NCBI GenBank assembly: GCA_964588325.1
Contig: CAZPOR010000001.1
Location: forward strand, 1 to 64,000
From: Thiovibrio sp964588325
Lineage (GTDB): Bacteria; Desulfobacterota; Desulfobulbia; Desulfobulbales; Desulfurivibrionaceae
Length of the DNA stretch: 64,000 nucleotides
Reading direction: 5' to 3'
Part shown: positions 33,106 to 42,506 of the stretch, in pieces
Numbering within the stretch: the stretch's first letter is position 1
How the letters are laid out: every line of letters begins with the position of its first letter
Made by a program: the position numbers and the translations under genes
Notes under the pieces: generated by a model
Seen by the model: the letters and a program-made list of their open reading frames with translations, nothing else
Databases searched by the model: none
Told to the model about the DNA's origin: nothing

Positions 33106-35445
33106 ATGGCATTTCCTTTAAAAAAAACAATTCATGCCACCGCAGTTTCGGTCACGCTGATTCTTGTGGCCTTGATGGGCCTTGGCATCAGGCAGTATCA
33201 ACTGTACCGCAACCATGTGGAGGTCAGCCGGCAGACGGAAAAACTTATCTTTCAGTTCGCCATCATCCGGGAACATGTCACCGAAAACCTGCTGGAAGGG
33301 CAATATGGTGGTCTGGCTTCGGTGGGCGCGGAGCTGGAGGAGCTCAACCTTAATCTTGCATCCGTCATCAACAACCGTTCCATCGACGACCATTACAAGC
33401 TCACCCTGGCCAACGCCATCGACCTGCCCGGTCTTGTCCTGCTGGTGAGAAAGATCAGCGTCGGACCGGTCAAGCCCGAATATCTGCGGCAACTCAATAC
33501 GGAAATCCGCACCCTGGGAGAGCGTCTCATGCTCTTCGACCGGGTGCTGGTGGAGCATGGCAAGCGTGAGCTGGTCAGCTTCCAAAATGTGGTGATCGGC
33601 GCGCTGGCCATGGTGGTCAGTCTGATCATCGGAATGCTCCTGTTTTTCCAGAGGCGGCTGATCGCCCCGCTGCTGGATCTTGTGCAACAGGTGAAAGAGG
33701 TGGCCTCCGGGTCCCGGGACGGTCTTTCCATTGCCGGGAGAAGCGGCGAAATTTCCGAGCTGGCGTATTCGTTCCACGACCTCTTGATGGCCCGGGAAAT
33801 CACGGCTCAGGGGCTGGCAAAGTTTCAGCGGGTGGTCTCGGCGGTCAAGGGCGCGCAGTTGGCCATCGCCAGGAATAAAACCAGGGATTCCTTGTTCAAG
33901 GAGGTCTGCCGCGCCCTGCTTGCAAATCATGAGTATTGCCTGATCTGGATAGGTCTGGCCGACGAGGCAGGGGATGTCATGCCGGTGACCGCCGACGGCG
34001 CAACATCCATGAGCAACAAAGAATGCGAAGCCTGCATGGCTATACTGCTCACCGAGGCCGAGGAAAAAGGGCTGGAGCAGAATCCCGCGGCCCTGGCCGT
34101 GCGTTCCAAGGCGCCGGTGGTGCGGATGGATATCCTGGCCGAAATTCCCAAGGGGCTGCTCAAGGGAACGCCCTTGGCAGATGGGCACGCAGCCTGCGCG
34201 GCCCTGCCGATTATCTGGCAGAATACCGTGTACGGCGTGCTTTCCATTTATGCCCTTTCCGCCACGGATTTTGACCCCAAGGAGATGGAGCTGCTCGAAG
34301 GATTGGCAAACGACCTGGCGTTGGCCCTGCACACCATGGAAGGCCAGCAGCATCTGGCCAGCAGGGAAAATTTGCATGAGCGTCTCTTTGGAGCCCTGCA
34401 CGCGATCCAGCTCACTCTTACTCCTTCAGGGAGCATCCTTGCCGCGAACCCGATTTTTGCCGGGATGGCCGGCATGGGTGCCGAACAGATTTCCGGCCGT
34501 TTCTGGCGTGATTTCCTGGCTCCGGTCCAGCCTGGCCTGAGCAGTGATACCCCTGGCCTTCTCGAAAAATTGCGTTCTGATGAGGGCGCCGAGCTGGTGT
34601 ATGCAGGGAGTACGCCTGTCCGCCGTTTCCTGTGCCGGGTGGTTCCCGGCCAGGAAACCGGCGGGGAGCCGGAACAGTTGATCCTGGTCGGCTATCCGCT
34701 TGTCCGGCAGGAAACCACCGGGAGCGGGGAGGCGTGCATGCGGCTGGAAATGATCGCCTCCCTCGCCGGCGGCGTTTCGCATGAGGTGAGCGATCTCAGC
34801 AACGGGTTGATCAACTACGCACAGGTCCTGGCCGATGAGGAGCAGCTCAAGAAACCCGGACAGCCGCAGAACGAATTGCTGCGCAAGATCATCGAGGCCG
34901 GGGAACGCATTGCGGACATAGTCCGGAAGTTCATCCTCTATGGCCGGGAAGAAAGCCAGGCGGCTGGAGAATTTTTGCCGGTGGCCACCGTGTTGGAGGA
35001 TGCTTTGCTGCTCACCGGGTATCATTTGAAAAGCGAGGGCATCCTGGTGGAAACCGATTTTGAACCGATGCCGCCGGCGGTGCCGGTTCATGCCCAGCAC
35101 ATGCAGCAGGTTTTTTTGACCATCCTGGCCAGCGTCCGGGCTGCGCTTGCCCAGAGATTCGCCGGCAGGGATCCACGCAAAAAACTCGCCATTGTCACCC
35201 GGTCTGCCATGGATTCCGTTCAGGGGCGGGTGTTTGAAATCACGCTTGTGGATCAGGGAGCGGTAATTCCCCTGGACAGCCTGGCCGAGTCCGCGGATAT
35301 CAAGGGAGTTCCGGTCAGGGGCTGGGGGAGGATGTTTGCTGTCTGCCGCCGCATCGTCGAAGATAACGGCGGTCTTTTGTCGATTGACGGGGAAGAAGGA
35401 AAATACGCCAGGATACTATTCAGTTTCCCTTTGAAAGGGGATTGA
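33106..35445 (+). CDS. HAMP-GAF histidine kinase-like protein with degenerate ATPase domain
   Basis: 779-aa membrane sensor. N-terminal helix (about 12-27), periplasmic domain, second helix (about 163-182), HAMP segment (RRLIAPLLDLVQQVKEV), a GAF-like domain (about 255-425) and a PAS-like part (about 428-535). His559 in GGVSHEVSDLSNGLINYAQVL is kept. The ATPase motifs are not: the N-box reads QVFLTILASVRAAL, without the Mg-binding Asn; G1 is VDQGAVIP; and the GTGLGL loop is replaced by RGWGRMFAV. The same region of the kinase at 21632 is intact and clearly related (QQVFL, GRDP-KKL). It is probably a pseudokinase or dimer partner. Confidence 0.85.
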   Translation: MAFPLKKTIHATAVSVTLILVALMGLGIRQYQLYRNHVEVSRQTEKLIFQFAIIREHVTENLLEGQYGGLASVGAELEELNLNLASVINNRSIDDHYKLTLANAIDLPGLVLLVRKISVGPVKPEYLRQLNTEIRTLGERLMLFDRVLVEHGKRELVSFQNVVIGALAMVVSLIIGMLLFFQRRLIAPLLDLVQQVKEVASGSRDGLSIAGRSGEISELAYSFHDLLMAREITAQGLAKFQRVVSAVKGAQLAIARNKTRDSLFKEVCRALLANHEYCLIWIGLADEAGDVMPVTADGATSMSNKECEACMAILLTEAEEKGLEQNPAALAVRSKAPVVRMDILAEIPKGLLKGTPLADGHAACAALPIIWQNTVYGVLSIYALSATDFDPKEMELLEGLANDLALALHTMEGQQHLASRENLHERLFGALHAIQLTLTPSGSILAANPIFAGMAGMGAEQISGRFWRDFLAPVQPGLSSDTPGLLEKLRSDEGAELVYAGSTPVRRFLCRVVPGQETGGEPEQLILVGYPLVRQETTGSGEACMRLEMIASLAGGVSHEVSDLSNGLINYAQVLADEEQLKKPGQPQNELLRKIIEAGERIADIVRKFILYGREESQAAGEFLPVATVLEDALLLTGYHLKSEGILVETDFEPMPPAVPVHAQHMQQVFLTILASVRAALAQRFAGRDPRKKLAIVTRSAMDSVQGRVFEITLVDQGAVIPLDSLAESADIKGVPVRGWGRMFAVCRRIVEDNGGLLSIDGEEGKYARILFSFPLKGD

Positions 35446-35488
35446 TCGCGGTTTTTGCAAACATCAGAAAAAGTGAAAAGGATTGTCC

Positions 35489-35806
35489 ATGCGATGCCAG
35501 GCCCACCCTTCAGTCTACCGTATTTCCGCTGCAGCCGATATGCTGGACCTGCACCCGCGCACCTTGCGCAACTATGAAAAAGCCGGGCTTGTCACCCCGA
35601 GCCGCAAGGGGAAATGGCGGTATTACAGCGCCGATGATATTGCCTGGATCAGGTGTCTTTTCAGCATGATCCATGGCGGCGGCATCACCATCGCCTCCAT
35701 CGGCAAGTTGCTGCACTATGCCCCGTGCTGGGAGGTTGCCGATTGCGCCTTGGAAAAACGCAGGCAATGCCCGGTGTATCAGAGGCGCGGCAACGATCCC
35801 CGCTGA
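35489..35806 (+). CDS. MerR-family transcriptional regulator
   Basis: 105-aa DNA-binding protein. The winged helix reads YRISAAADMLDLHPRTLRNYEKAGLVTPSRKGKWRYYSADDIAWI, close to HspR/MerR members. A short C-terminus has three cysteines (PCWEVADCALEKRRQCPVY), which could bind a metal or sense redox state. It lacks the long dimerisation helix of classical MerR. ATG 35489 is preceded by AAGGA; a TTG at 35483 is possible. It follows the degenerate kinase by about 40 bp and converges with the PrmA-like gene. Confidence 0.82.
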   Translation: MRCQAHPSVYRISAAADMLDLHPRTLRNYEKAGLVTPSRKGKWRYYSADDIAWIRCLFSMIHGGGITIASIGKLLHYAPCWEVADCALEKRRQCPVYQRRGNDPR

Positions 35807-35826
35807 TCTGCCGGGGCAATTCGCGT

Positions 35827-36639
35827 TTATTGCCGCAACAGGGTCCAACTGCACCAGCGATCATTCCGCCTCCGTTCCAGCAAGGTAATCCCGCTTTGCG
35901 GCAGGGCGGCGAGCAGATCTTCCTCCATCCCGGAAATGAAGCCGGAGAGCAGGTAGAGTTTTGCCTGCCAGAAATCAGGGTTCTCGAAGAGCTCAAGCAT
36001 CAATCCTTTGTACAGATTGGCCATCACCAGATCCACCCCGGTGTCCGGGCATTGTCTCCGGAGGTCACCCTCCAGGACCGTAACCCGGTCCGCTGTTTTG
36101 TTGGTCAGGCAGTTGGCGCGGGCCACCCGGCAGGCCAGCGGATTGTTGTCGCAGGCGGTGATTCTGGCCACCCCCTGTTTGGCCGCGGCAATGGCCAAAA
36201 GCCCGGTGCCGCAGCCCAGATCAAGGGCGGTGTTGATGGCGAGTTCCGGGCTTGCCGTATACTTGAGCAGCCCTTCCAGGCAGAGGCGGGTGGAGGGGTG
36301 GAAGCCGCTGCCGAAGATAACGCTTGGGTCCAGCCGGATATCCGCCGGAGTCTCTTCCCATACCGGGGCCACGGTCAGGCCGCCCACGGTGAATGGCCCG
36401 ATCTCCCTGCCCGCCTCCCAATCCGCATAATCCAGATCCGCCTCGTAGATGAGTTTGGCCCCCGAGGTTTCGCAGAGAGTTTTGACCAGCCGTTCCTTGG
36501 GGCGGTGGAAAAAGAGGATGGCGGTTTCATCCTCGATCCAGGTGCCGATAAGATCCGGGTCGTCGATGGCCGGGAGATTTTTGAGATCGAGATGGTAGGT
36601 GTAGAGGCGGCTGTACTGGGTATAGGGCGGGCGAAGCAT
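35827..36639 (-). CDS. prmA: PrmA-like ribosomal protein L11 methyltransferase
   Basis: 270-aa class I methyltransferase. The PrmA-type substrate/AdoMet motif is DPSVIFGSGFHPSTRLCLEGL (PrmA typically has FGTG-HPTT), followed by the AdoMet glycine loop ALDLGCGTGLLAIAAAK, the acidic residue in ITACDNNPLAC, and DLVMANLYKGLML in place of NILA. The N-terminal part is a short alpha/beta region. It is shorter than typical PrmA (about 290 aa) and somewhat divergent, so a PrmA-like enzyme with another protein substrate is possible. Confidence 0.75.
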   Translation of the reverse strand: MLRPPYTQYSRLYTYHLDLKNLPAIDDPDLIGTWIEDETAILFFHRPKERLVKTLCETSGAKLIYEADLDYADWEAGREIGPFTVGGLTVAPVWEETPADIRLDPSVIFGSGFHPSTRLCLEGLLKYTASPELAINTALDLGCGTGLLAIAAAKQGVARITACDNNPLACRVARANCLTNKTADRVTVLEGDLRRQCPDTGVDLVMANLYKGLMLELFENPDFWQAKLYLLSGFISGMEEDLLAALPQSGITLLERRRNDRWCSWTLLRQ

Positions 36640-36997
36640 TGGCAGGTTCCTGGTTAGGGGGCAAGGGGTGCTTCCGGCCGGCGCGCGGCCGGCCGGTTGA
36701 CCGGGTTTTCAAGGGACTGTCCGGCGGCGTGGCTCGGTTCCCGGGCACGGGCGAGCGGGATGGAACCGAATCTGCCGTGCGGTTTTTGGGTGTCGGTACT
36801 GCGTGTCATCATGCACAACCCGAGGGCTCGTGTCCGGTGTTCAAGGTCAATGCTTGGCAGGAGCACGAAGGAATGCTAAGATGCCAAGCTTGGGGGGAAA
36901 AAGTGGCTGTCCCGCAGCAGCAAATGCAAGTTGGCAGCGTGCAGGGCCGCAGGCTCGTGTTTCGGCACAATACCATAACCAGACCGGGGAGTTCAAC
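36640..36997. other. Intergenic region between prmA-like and plsC-like genes
   Basis: About 358 bp between divergent genes. It contains a GC-rich repeat-like patch near 36670-36700 (CCGGCCGGC words). I see no convincing gene, terminator or promoter. Longer in-frame extensions of the acyltransferase run through it but lack family similarity. Confidence 0.4.
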
Positions 36998-37711
36998 GTG
37001 CTTACTTTTTTACGAGGTGTTTTGGTGTTGCTGCTCGCCCCCCTGCTCACCGGGTTGGTCAGCATCGTGGCCATTATCATGATCATTCTCTTCCGGCGGT
37101 CGGCGGCTGCTGTTCAGTTTCTGCCCCGCACCCTGGGCAGGATTGTCGCCCGGCTCAGCGGGGTTTCGGTCCGCATGACCGGCGCCGGGCTTCTTGAGCA
37201 GGGGCGCCCCTATATCTTTGCCGCCAACCACCAGAGCCAGTTCGACATTTTCGCGCTCCAGGGCTATCTGGGCTGCGATTTCCGCTGGCTGGCCAAGCTG
37301 GAGCTGTTCAAAATCCCCGTGTTCGGCAAGGCCATGCAGTTGGCCGGCTATATTCCGGTGGACCGGGCGCATGGCCGCAAGGCGCTCCAGAGCCTGGACG
37401 AGGCGGCCCGGCGCATTGCCGACGGCACCTCGGTCATCATCTTTCCCGAGGGCACCAGGAGTCCGGACGGCAAGCTGGGGCAGTTCAAGGCCGGGGCCAT
37501 GGTTCTGGCGATCAAGGCCGGGGTGCCGGTGGTGCCGGTGGCCATCATCGGCACCCATCAGGTTTTGCCCAAGGGGAAGCTGCTGGTCCGGCCCGGGCGG
37601 GTGGAGATCCGGGTGGGCGCGCCCATCGCCACCAGCGCGTATACCGTCAAGCAAAAGCAGGAGCTGGCCGAGCGGTTGCAGGGCAAGGTGGCGGAATTAT
37701 TGGGGGAGTAG
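36998..37711 (+). CDS. 1-acyl-sn-glycerol-3-phosphate acyltransferase (PlsC family)
   Basis: 237-aa membrane-associated acyltransferase making phosphatidic acid from lysophosphatidic acid. N-terminal hydrophobic helix, then block I NHQSQFD (the HX4D catalytic motif), block II around GYIPVDRAHGRKAL, block III FPEGTRSPDGKLGQFKAGA and block IV VPVVPVAIIGT. The GTG at 36998 follows GGGGAG with normal spacing; upstream in-frame ATG codons give a poor N-terminus. The length is typical of PlsC. Confidence 0.9.
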   Translation: MLTFLRGVLVLLLAPLLTGLVSIVAIIMIILFRRSAAAVQFLPRTLGRIVARLSGVSVRMTGAGLLEQGRPYIFAANHQSQFDIFALQGYLGCDFRWLAKLELFKIPVFGKAMQLAGYIPVDRAHGRKALQSLDEAARRIADGTSVIIFPEGTRSPDGKLGQFKAGAMVLAIKAGVPVVPVAIIGTHQVLPKGKLLVRPGRVEIRVGAPIATSAYTVKQKQELAERLQGKVAELLGE

Positions 37712-37914
37712 CGCCTTTCGCCTGTTCACCGGCGGACGAGGGCGGATTAGGGCGGGAGCGTGTGTGTTGCGGACTTCGCCGCAGGTCTTTCTGAAAATCT
37801 CCCTGTCAAAAAATCTTGAAAAGCAGTACTGTATTGGGTGTCGAGGTGACCGCCTTCTTTTCAGTTGTCCCGAGGGCCTGCCGCTGACCGCAACCGGAGG
37901 GGGACTGGTTCGTC

Positions 37915-40431
37915 ATGTTTTTGCGCGCCTTGTTCAGAAGCTTGCAGTCCTGTTTTTCCTCGCCGCAAAGGACGGCGCTGGAAAAATATGAAACCTTCAG
38001 GGACGTGTTACGCCACGACCGGGCGGCCCACGAACTGCTGGCCGAATTCGAGGGGGTGTATTACGGCAAGCGCCATGAAGAGTTCTGCCGTATTGTCCGG
38101 CGCTACGACCAGTTGGCCCGGGTCGTGGGGGAGATGATCGAATCGCTCTGCCGTCTGTCTCCCGGCGCCCATGAGCGCCTGCGCATTCCTTTCCAATCCC
38201 TTGATCCCCAAGTAAAAGCTCTTTTCGTGCCACCCGCGGCCAACACCGCCCCTCCCTATATTCTGCCCCTGCATGTCATAACTGCGGATACCGTTGAGGT
38301 GGGCCACAAAACCAGGGCGCTGGCGCAACTGGGTGCCCGGTTGCATCTGCCCGTGCCCGATGGTTTTGCCGTCACCGTGAACGGATTCCATCATTTTTTG
38401 GCGGAAAACGGGCTGAGAGAGAGAATTGACGATCTTCTCGGCGAACTGGACATCGAATCCCTCGAGAATCTGCAGACGGTTTCCGGACAGTTGACGGCCT
38501 TGATTTTCGCGGCTCCGGTTCCGGCGGATCTTGCCGCGGCAATAGTTCAAGCCTTTGCCGGTCTTTCGGCGCGGCGCGGGCGGGCAGTGTCGGTAGCGGT
38601 GCGCAGCAGCGCCTTGGGCGAGGATGAGGCGACCTCCTTTGCCGGGCAGTACCGTTCCGTGCTCCATGTCGGGCAGAAGGAGATTCTTCGGGCGTACAAG
38701 GAGGTGCTCGCCAGCAAGTATGCGCCGGAGGCCCTCTACTATAGGAGCTGCCATGGCCTTTCCGACGTGGATACCGCCATGTCCGTCCTGGTGCTGGAGA
38801 TGATCGAGGCCGAGGCGAGCGGGGTCATGTACACCGATACGGTTTGTGATTCTGGCGATCCCGGGGGGAAGGAACTTTCCCTGCATGTGGTGCGGGGGCA
38901 AGGAGAGGCCCTGGTAAGCGGCGCGATGGCGCCGGAGGTTTTCAGGGTTTCCCGGGAAGGTGCGCCGGTTGTCGTCCGGCAGGACGGGGCCTCGCTCCTC
39001 GACGAGCAGCAGGCGCTGCGGTTGTTTCGCTGGGGATTGCGGCTGGAAAGCTATTTCGGCTCGCCCCAGGACGTTGAATGGAGTCTGGACAGGGAAGCGC
39101 ATTTCCATGTGCTGCAGAGCCGCCCGCTGGGAAGACGGCAAGCCGCCATTGTTCCCGGCCCTGTCATGGCCGAACACATTGCGGCGCCGTTGCTGCTCGC
39201 AGGCGGGGAGCAGGCCGCCGGCGGAGTTGCCTGCGGCGTGGTTTATACCCTCGGGCCGGATACCCCTTTGACGGCCATGCCAGGCGGCGCGGTGCTGGTG
39301 GCACGGGATACGCCCCCTGCCTATGTCAAGGTGCTCGGCCGTCTGGCCGCCGTGGTGGCGGAACAGGGCAGTCAGGCCTGCCATTTCGCTACGGTTGCCA
39401 GGGAGTTCGGAGTGCCGGTTCTGGTCAGGATTCCCGGCGCCACCTCCGGCCTGACACCGGGCATGGAGGTCACCGTTGACGCGGATAACGGGAGAATCTA
39501 TGCCGGCCGGGTGGCGCCGCTGCTCGCGGCGCGGGCCGCCGGCGTCGGAAGCGGCGCGGTCTATTGCCTGAAGCGGCTTGAGCCGGTGATGGAACGGGTG
39601 TCCTTTCTCAGCCTCCTGGACCCGCGCGCCCGGGATTTCAAGCCGGAGTCCTGCCGCTCCCTGCATGACATCGTCCGATATGCCCATGAAAAGGCGATGC
39701 AGGAGATGTTCGTCCTTTCCGGCCATGGCCTTTTCCGAAGAGGCGGCGCCCGGCAGCTCAAATCACAGCTTCCCTTTGAACTTTTTGTGCTGGATATCGG
39801 CGGAGGATTGCATCCCGAGGCGGCGGAGAAAAGGAGCGTTTCTCCGGAAGAGGTGCGCTGTCTGCCGCTGAAAGCCCTTTGGCGTGGGCTCAGCCATCCG
39901 GGGGTTGCCTGGGATGGGCGGCAGCACTTCGATTGGCAGGGATACGAGGCGATCGTCATGGGCGGCGGCATTGCCGGGCCGAATTCCGCCTCTTTGGCGA
40001 GCTACGCGGTCATCGGAGAGGATTACTTGAACATCAACATCCGGTTCGGGTATCATTTCACCATTGTTGACGCCTTCTGCGGCGGCACGCCCGCGGAAAA
40101 TTACTGCGGATTGCGCTTTGTCGGGGGCGGCGGCGAGTATACGGGGCGGCTGCTGCGGGTTGCTTTTCTGTCCAGGATCCTCGAGCGGTTGGGCTTTGTG
40201 GTGGAAAGAGCGGCGGATCTGCTGGATGCCAGGGTGATCGGTCTTGCCGGAGATGCGCTGCTGGAAAAACTCGATCTGATCGGGCGCCTCCTCGGGGCAA
40301 CCAGGCTGTTGGACATGGTTTTAAAAGATGAGGAAATGGTTGTCCGTTTGGCGGATGATTTTCTGGCGGGGCGTTACGATTTCCGGGAACAACAGAGCAG
40401 CGGAAAACAGGAGCGGAGCATCTCGCCATGA
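37915..40431 (+). CDS. PEP-synthase-like protein with unfamiliar C-terminal domain
   Basis: 838-aa protein. After a short helical N-terminus, residues about 120-400 form a PEP/pyruvate-binding ATP-grasp domain (VAVRSSALGEDEATSFAGQY; DVEWSLDREAHFHVLQSRP). Residues about 440-520 form a PEP-utiliser swivel domain with the phosphohistidine His490 in GSQACHFATVAREFGVP. The usual C-terminal TIM barrel of PpsA/PpdK is absent. Instead about 310 residues follow, with LFVLDIGGGLHPEA, IVMGGGIAGPNSASLAS, NINIRFGYHFTIVDAF and FVGGGGEYTGR, which I do not recognise. A phosphotransferase with a non-pyruvate acceptor is possible. It is coupled to the next gene by an ATGA overlap. Confidence 0.75.
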   Translation: MFLRALFRSLQSCFSSPQRTALEKYETFRDVLRHDRAAHELLAEFEGVYYGKRHEEFCRIVRRYDQLARVVGEMIESLCRLSPGAHERLRIPFQSLDPQVKALFVPPAANTAPPYILPLHVITADTVEVGHKTRALAQLGARLHLPVPDGFAVTVNGFHHFLAENGLRERIDDLLGELDIESLENLQTVSGQLTALIFAAPVPADLAAAIVQAFAGLSARRGRAVSVAVRSSALGEDEATSFAGQYRSVLHVGQKEILRAYKEVLASKYAPEALYYRSCHGLSDVDTAMSVLVLEMIEAEASGVMYTDTVCDSGDPGGKELSLHVVRGQGEALVSGAMAPEVFRVSREGAPVVVRQDGASLLDEQQALRLFRWGLRLESYFGSPQDVEWSLDREAHFHVLQSRPLGRRQAAIVPGPVMAEHIAAPLLLAGGEQAAGGVACGVVYTLGPDTPLTAMPGGAVLVARDTPPAYVKVLGRLAAVVAEQGSQACHFATVAREFGVPVLVRIPGATSGLTPGMEVTVDADNGRIYAGRVAPLLAARAAGVGSGAVYCLKRLEPVMERVSFLSLLDPRARDFKPESCRSLHDIVRYAHEKAMQEMFVLSGHGLFRRGGARQLKSQLPFELFVLDIGGGLHPEAAEKRSVSPEEVRCLPLKALWRGLSHPGVAWDGRQHFDWQGYEAIVMGGGIAGPNSASLASYAVIGEDYLNINIRFGYHFTIVDAFCGGTPAENYCGLRFVGGGGEYTGRLLRVAFLSRILERLGFVVERAADLLDARVIGLAGDALLEKLDLIGRLLGATRLLDMVLKDEEMVVRLADDFLAGRYDFREQQSSGKQERSISP

Positions 40432-41486
40432 CCGCATATGAAATAACCTGGATCACCAGTCAACTGGCGGTGGGCTACGCCCCCATGTCCTATGCGGAGC
40501 TGGATCGCATCAAGGAAATGGGCATCGACGCCATCGTGAATCTCTGCGGCGAATTCTGCGATCTGCACGAGCTTGAGGCGGAAAGCGGTTTTGAGGTGTA
40601 TTACCTGCCCATCCCTGATGAGGGCGCGCCGGATCTCGAGGCAATGGAGCAGGGCCTTGCCTGGCTTGATGAGGCCATCTATCTCGGGAAGAAAATTTTG
40701 GTGCACTGCCGGCACGGCATCGGCCGCACGGGCACCTTTGTTTCGGCCTATCTGCTGCGCCGGGGGCTCGGCCTCAAGGTGGCGGAAAAGAAACTTCGGC
40801 ACAGCCGGGCCACCCCGGCAAATTACAGCCAGTGGCGGTTGCTGAAAAAGTACGGCAAGCAGTCCGGCACCTTGAGCATCCGGGAGCCGTCCCTGGAGAG
40901 TCGCAATGTCGTTGATTTGAATGCTTTTTTCGGCGAATACGAGGCCTTGATCCGGGAGGTGGAGGAAAAGGCCGCGGGCGCAGGGCATTCCCCGGGAGCA
41001 GCCAATGATTGCGGCTTGAACTCCGATGGATGTTGCCGGCATTATTTCGAAATGACGCTCATCGAGGCGGTTTTTTTGAACAACAGGATCAACCGGCACC
41101 TGACCAGCAGTCAACGGCAGGAAGTGATTGCCCGGGCGGTGGAGGTTTCCCGGAAATTGCGGCTGGTGGCGGGGCAGGTGTCTCCGGGGAAAGCTGAGGA
41201 GAATATCGAGCGGATTTACGCGGACGAAGGGCTTCTCTGCCCTTTGTCGGTGGGGAAGAACTGCCTTGTGTATGAATTCCGTCCCCTTCGCTGCCGGACC
41301 TGGGGGCTTCCGCCGGAGAGACTGGACGCCTCTCTGGTTGCGGAAATGCTCTCCAACCTTTCGAAAAATGTTTTTTTTGCCCTCTCCGGAGTTTTTCCCG
41401 GGGAGAGCGAGTTGCTTTTCCCTTGCCATGACGTGCTTTCCGGCAGGTTCGTCCAGGTCTATTTTTATTATCTTTCCTCGTTGTGA
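40428..41486 (+). CDS. Dual-specificity phosphatase fused to YkgJ-type cysteine-cluster domain
   Basis: 352-aa protein. Residues about 10-145 form a dual-specificity phosphatase domain with catalytic loop HCRHGIGRTGTF (the CX5R signature) and an upstream aspartate in LPIPDEGAP as candidate general acid. Residues about 185-345 form a YkgJ-like metal-binding domain with conserved cysteines (LNSDGCCRHYFEMT, EGLLCPLSVGKNCLVYEFRPLRCRTWG, and FPCHDV). It begins within the stop of the PEP-synthase-like gene, suggesting paired phosphorylation and dephosphorylation of one target. Confidence 0.85.
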   Translation: MTAYEITWITSQLAVGYAPMSYAELDRIKEMGIDAIVNLCGEFCDLHELEAESGFEVYYLPIPDEGAPDLEAMEQGLAWLDEAIYLGKKILVHCRHGIGRTGTFVSAYLLRRGLGLKVAEKKLRHSRATPANYSQWRLLKKYGKQSGTLSIREPSLESRNVVDLNAFFGEYEALIREVEEKAAGAGHSPGAANDCGLNSDGCCRHYFEMTLIEAVFLNNRINRHLTSSQRQEVIARAVEVSRKLRLVAGQVSPGKAEENIERIYADEGLLCPLSVGKNCLVYEFRPLRCRTWGLPPERLDASLVAEMLSNLSKNVFFALSGVFPGESELLFPCHDVLSGRFVQVYFYYLSSL

Positions 41487-41562
41487 GGGGAAAATGCCGA
41501 GCGCGGCAAAGGGGGGCGCGACTGCGAAGCCATCCGTGGCAGTCTCCCGGGAGCGGCAACCA

Positions 41563-42492
41563 ATGTTGAAAACAGTTCTTTCGCTGATGTGGGTATTCGT
41601 GGCTCTGCTGCTGCCGGGTTGCGACCAGGAAGAGTCCCCGCTCAAAGTGGATTTGACAAAAAAGGAACAGGTTCGCCATGAAACTTCGGCAACCGCCATT
41701 ACCTATGCCTATCTGCCGCAGTATTCCCACACCGTTTCCCATGAGCGTCACCGGCTGCTGGTGGAGTTCCTGCGCCGAGAGACAGGGTACAACATCAGGC
41801 AGGTTTTTCCCGACACCTTTGATCAGCACATGGACATGGTCGGGCAGGGAAAAATTGATATCTCTTTTACCAATCCCTTTGTCTATGTCGCCTTGGCCCA
41901 GCGTTACGGCTCAAGGGTTTTTGCCTCCGCAGTCGAGGGGGTGGAGGGCAGCAGCAAATTCCGGGGACAGATAATCTGCCGGGCGGATAATCCGGCCATC
42001 GCCACCCTGGCGGATTGCCGGGGCAAGCGCTGGATCGCCGTTGATCCGAACTCCGCGGGCGGCTACCTGTACGCGCTCGGACTTTTCCACGGCCAGGGGC
42101 TGCGGCCCGAGGATTTCGCGGAGATCGCCTTTGCCCCCGGACCCGGCGGCAAGCAGGAAAAGGTGGTCCTGGCGGTCTGGGCCGGGAAATACGATATAGG
42201 CTCCATCCGGGAAGGCACCCTGCAGGTGGTCGGGGAGAAGATCGACCTGAGCGAGATCAGGGTGCTGGCCACCACCCCCTGGTATCCCGGGTGGGTCTAT
42301 TCGGCCAGGGCCGGACTTGATCCGGAGGTGGCGGACAACATCGCCAGGGCTCTGCTCAAGCTTTCCCCCGCGGACAAGGACCAGCGCCGCATTCTGGACG
42401 CGGCCCACATCATGGGCTTTGTCCCGGCGCAAGACCGGGATTACGACCCGATCAGAAACCTGGCGGCACAGATCGGCATCCATCTGGACTGA
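41563..42492 (+). CDS. PhnD-like periplasmic binding lipoprotein
   Basis: 309-aa phosphate/phosphonate-type substrate-binding protein. The lipoprotein signal ends in LLLPGC. The family pattern follows: ITYAYLPQYSHTVSHERHRLLVEFLRRETGY, FDQHMDMVGQGKIDISFTNPFVYVAL, KRWIAVDPNSAGGYLYAL, GKYDIGSIREG and the C-terminal DYDPIRNLA. No ABC permease or ATPase gene is adjacent. Instead a membrane histidine kinase follows by 14 bp, so the protein probably acts as a ligand receptor for that sensor. ATG 41563 gives a compact signal peptide; an upstream ATG at 41494 would make an unusually long one. Confidence 0.85.
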   Translation: MLKTVLSLMWVFVALLLPGCDQEESPLKVDLTKKEQVRHETSATAITYAYLPQYSHTVSHERHRLLVEFLRRETGYNIRQVFPDTFDQHMDMVGQGKIDISFTNPFVYVALAQRYGSRVFASAVEGVEGSSKFRGQIICRADNPAIATLADCRGKRWIAVDPNSAGGYLYALGLFHGQGLRPEDFAEIAFAPGPGGKQEKVVLAVWAGKYDIGSIREGTLQVVGEKIDLSEIRVLATTPWYPGWVYSARAGLDPEVADNIARALLKLSPADKDQRRILDAAHIMGFVPAQDRDYDPIRNLAAQIGIHLD

Positions 42493-42506
42493 AGGGAGAA
42501 GGGGTC

